From the NCBI GenBank assembly GCA_964058845.1, contig CAXKVR010000402.1:1-22563 (forward strand): a stretch of DNA of 22,563 bases, given 5' to 3'. Source of the DNA: Carex sylvatica (Eukaryota > Streptophyta > Magnoliopsida > Poales > Cyperaceae). The notes beneath the pieces are model-generated. The model had not been told where the DNA came from, ran no database searches, and worked only from the letters and a program-made list of their open reading frames with translations. Of this stretch, positions 19,871-22,563 are shown piece after piece. Made by a program: the position numbers and the translations under genes. The stretch's first letter is position 1, and every line of letters begins with the position of its first letter.

Positions 19871-20056
19871 ATAGCACTTTTACTTTTTCTATTATGCGTT
19901 CATTAGAGGCGTTTGTGTGGATGGTAGGGCCAAGCATAGCTTCTTATGATCGAAACGAAAAAGAAAAAATTATAGTTGGAAAAGTTATTTCGTTGTTTTA
20001 TTCCTAGATTCGATAATTTACTTTCAATGAGACATATAAACTAATAAATATAGGAG

Positions 20057-20470
20057 GAGGGTTCAAATGCTTTTATTTTTGGTGCCTCCATCGTGCTTTC
20101 ATTTTTAAAAACTTAAATAATTCAAAATTTAAAACTTAAAAGTCAAAATAAAATCATTGGATATGATCTACATCATTTTATCTATGCATCTATAAAAAAT
20201 TATGACATTTTAACTTTGTTTTGATTGTCATCAAGAGCTTGTAAAAACGTACTAATGTGATAATTTCTAGAGATTGATTTTTCAACTAATTGATTTACAT
20301 AAAAAAAAAAAAACGAAATGTGATAATTTTTTTTAACACATAGATAAAATAGCATAGATCACATCTAACATTTTTATTTTGAAGTTTATGATTTAAATTT
20401 TGAGTTATTAATCTTTTGAAAATGGAGACACGATGGAGGCACAAAAAATAGAGGTATTTGAACCCTACTC
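20057..20470. mobile_element. foldback MITE, about 414 bp
   Basis: The left end AGGGTTCAAATGCTTTTATT, then GGTGCCTCCATCGTG, is matched at the right by CACGATGGAGGCAC, then AATAGAGGTATTTGAACCCT. The inner arms also pair, for example ATTTTATCTATG with CATAGATAAAAT and ATGTGATAATT with AATTATGACAT. No target duplication is resolved. It is non-coding. Confidence 0.8.
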
Positions 20471-21184
20471 TAAATGAGGTATAATTACTAAAGTTATTTT
20501 TATCAGCTATTTTATGAAAAATAAAATAAAGATATAGTAATTGCTATGGATTTTTTTTTATACATAACATAATGTATTTTCATTTTACTCAATTTTAGGT
20601 AAACAATTAAAGAATGGTTTGTCTTGCCATGGATCACTTTATATATATATGCTTCAAAGAATACAAAAGACTACGTACCGGTAGTAACATAGCTGATGGT
20701 GCACAGCAGGTCCAGGTACGTATCTGCTGGTGGGTGCAATTTGTTATGGAGATTGTTATTTCAAAGCATAGAACAATTTAGTGCAACTTGTCAAACCGGC
20801 TGGTACATGTTGTACTAATTGTGTGTTGTTTTAGGATCTTGTAATAATGACATCAGTCATTTGAGGTGTTTTTCTCTGGATTTTAATAATGGTATCAGTT
20901 GTGCTGATTTAAGGTTTAGTGAAAGTGTCCTTTGTTTTACTATGTAGTTTGCTGTGGTGCAGGAATTAATGAGTGTTAAGAATAACAATAAATGCAGCAA
21001 TAGTTTGAATATGAAATAACAAAAAGTGTGTACTATGAGAGTGTGTTCATTGCTGACACTGAACAAATTTTAAAGAGAAAGAGAACTTCAATCTGGACGG
21101 AACTAGAAAATTTTAATTGGAGAGTTGAAACATAAAATAAATAATATGTGATCGTTGGATATTAAATTCAAGTCTCCACCACAA
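20471..21184. other. intergenic stretch with transcript-like signals
   Basis: A TATA-like run (20638-20650) is followed by a less AT-rich stretch with splice-like signals; this is treated as a finding. No protein gene is supported: the longest frames are a 40-codon plus-strand frame (20696-20818) and a 69-codon minus-strand frame (21066-20857) with no family resemblance. From about 21100 the sequence resembles 13168-13310. Confidence 0.35.
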
Positions 21185-21476
21185 TGTACATTTTACATTT
21201 TATGAGGAGACTGAACGATTTAAAGAAGAATATTCAATTAAATTTTAAAGTATCTATTTTACACTTTATGAGAGAGCTGGATTATATATAAAGATTAATT
21301 AAAAAAAGAATTCGATTAAATTTTAAAGCACACATTTTATATTTTATGGAATGAACCGCTGAACTATATATAAAGATTAATTAAAAAAAAATATTCAATT
21401 AAATTTTGAAGTACAGAAATTTAATATTTTATGAGGAGTTGAATAATATATAAAGATTAATTAAAAAGAAGAATTT
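21185..21476. repeat. tandem array, about 80-bp unit, three copies plus a partial one
   Basis: Units start at 21232, 21310 and 21393 with ATTCAATTAAATTTTAAAG or close variants. Each runs through TTTTATGAG-like and CTATATATAAAGATTAATTA phrases. A partial upstream copy covers about 21185-21231. Periods are 78 and 83 bp. It is non-coding. Confidence 0.85.
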
Positions 21477-21481
21477 TCAAT

Positions 21482-21850
21482 GAGGGATCGGATGACACTC
21501 TTTTTTGGTGACATCGGATAACACCGTTCATTTTTAAAGTCCAAACGGTCGATCCAAACTATTCAACTTGATAGATATGTTAAAATGTGCTTGCAGATCA
21601 AATTTTACATTTTTCGGAACTTTTTTAATATTTATTCAGATGGTACAAAATTCAACGGTCTGAATATAGCGATTTTGTTAAATACTTAATAAATAGTAAA
21701 CAAATTCCGAAAAATGTAAAATTTGATTTGCAAGCACATTTTAACATATCCATCAAGTTGAACGGTTTGGATCGACCATTTGGACTTTGAAAACTTTCAA
21801 AATGGACAGTATCATCTGATGTCACCAAAAAAGATGTCATCCGATCCCTC
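21482..21850. mobile_element. foldback MITE, 369 bp
   Basis: The left end GAGGGATCGGATGACACTCT, with TTTTTTGGTGACATC, is matched at the right by GATGTCACCAAAAAA and GATGTCATCCGATCCCTC. Both arms carry the shared block (AACGGTCGATCCAAAC at left, GGATCGACCATTTGGA at right) and GCACATTTTAACATAT-type phrases also present in the PR-10 intron element. The right end abuts (CT)/(AT) simple repeat, as in that element. It is non-coding. Confidence 0.85.
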
Positions 21851-22563
21851 CTCTATATATATATATGATTAAAAAAAAAATCATAAACGTGCATGGTCAA
21901 ATATGTACGGCTATGACTAATTAAATAGTAGTCATGTCATGTTTGCATATTTGCAATTCTCTTTTATGATTTTTATTTTTCAGATAAAGATATCTTGAAC
22001 GAATTATGAAGATAGTCAGGCCTGATAAAATATAAATTGGAAAAATATATTTTCGGGTAATTAAGGTGATAAATATATCAGTAAAACATGTATTGCTTGT
22101 AGCAAAAGAATGAAAATAATACATGCAAATCATTTGTAATTCATGATTAAGGTGCCATCAATTTTTTTATCATTTGTTATTTGTGATAAAGGCGCCGTCA
22201 TCTTTTTTATTAATTTGAAATATTTATTAGTTTTAGTGAATAAAAGCGGCTTTTTATCACATCATTAGTTTTTTTATTTGGCTAATATGACTTTTTATTA
22301 GTTTTAGACAAAGAAAAAAAAAATTCAAAATTGCATAATGTCGATATGTCAAGAAATGCAGAAAATAAAATTAAAAGTGAGTAAGGACATAATTTTTTAT
22401 TTATAAAAAATAATTAAAAATAATATAGAGAAATAATTAAATGACAGTAATATTTCGATAATATAGAAGAGACCGAATCAATGATTCTTGTAGGCACATG
22501 AACTGTCACAAAAAATCCTTCCTATTCTAATTTATTTTTAGAAAAATCAAATCAATGAATTAT
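21851..22563. other. AT-rich intergenic stretch at the right edge
   Basis: No gene. It contains a short (TA) run at about 21855-21866 and a small inverted repeat at 22183-22260 (GTGATAAAGGCGCCG against CGGCTTTTTATCAC). A direct repeat of about 30 nt (AAGGTGCCATCA near 22149, AAGGCGCCGTCA near 22189) lies beside it. The 70-codon minus-strand frame 22133-21921 shows no family features. Confidence 0.4.

Noticed and set aside
20060..20070. GGTTCAAATGC as a tRNA T-loop
   Set aside because: No matching acceptor, D or anticodon stems around it; it is the terminus of the foldback at 20057-20470.
21652..21840. 62-codon minus-strand frame near the right end
   Set aside because: It lies wholly inside the foldback at 21482-21850 and reads the same block as the PR-10 intron element; not a gene.
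1..22563. CRISPR arrays, bacterial operons or ribosomal RNA
   Set aside because: Introns, codon usage and repeat types are those of a plant nuclear genome. No regularly spaced direct repeats with unique spacers or rRNA-like sequence were seen.
18285..22563. A long-terminal-repeat retrotransposon or viral insertion
   Set aside because: No reverse transcriptase, integrase or coat-protein-like translation and no paired TG...CA long terminal repeats were found. The repeats present are short tandem arrays and foldbacks.

Overview
This window looks like nuclear DNA from a flowering plant. It is AT-rich, its genes are far apart, two of the three recognisable genes have GT–AG introns, and the intergenic space is full of short foldback (MITE-like) elements. 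The PR-10 gene resembles the AoPR1-type proteins of asparagus and other monocots, so a non-grass monocot is my best guess. That guess is an inference from protein resemblance only.

Layout. Positions 1-2323 hold a possible minus-strand gene start at the left edge, one foldback element (645-1027), and a repeat-rich leader in front of the first gene. Positions 2324-5410 are an uninterrupted 1028-codon gene for the PRP6/STABILIZED1 splicing factor. Positions 5411-11087 are intergenic: degenerate repeats, a nested foldback (7664-7991), a tandem duplication (8485-8720), a 232-bp MITE (9044-9275), and an 809-bp non-autonomous hAT element with an 8-bp target duplication (9296-10104), then the promoter of the second gene. 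Positions 11088-12863 are a two-exon PR-10/Bet v 1-like gene of 157 codons; three hairpin elements make up most of its 1.3-kb intron. Positions 12864-15756 are intergenic, with a striking GC-rich foldback (13341-13652) and a 126-bp element flanked by TTA (14910-15035). Positions 15757-18284 are a three-exon polyol transporter gene of 505 codons, closest in my reading to the PLT4 type. Positions 18285-22563 have no convincing gene but several tandem arrays and three more foldback elements.

The three genes share no obvious pathway: one acts in the spliceosome, one is a defence-associated ligand-binding protein, and one is a plasma-membrane-type sugar or polyol/H+ symporter. Their adjacency is ordinary for a plant chromosome. 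I do not see a new multi-gene system. The most unusual signals lie in the repeats: four foldbacks with different ends share one conserved subterminal block, the PR-10 intron is stacked with hairpins, and a nested CCGCATC/GATGCGG foldback stands out as a GC-rich island.
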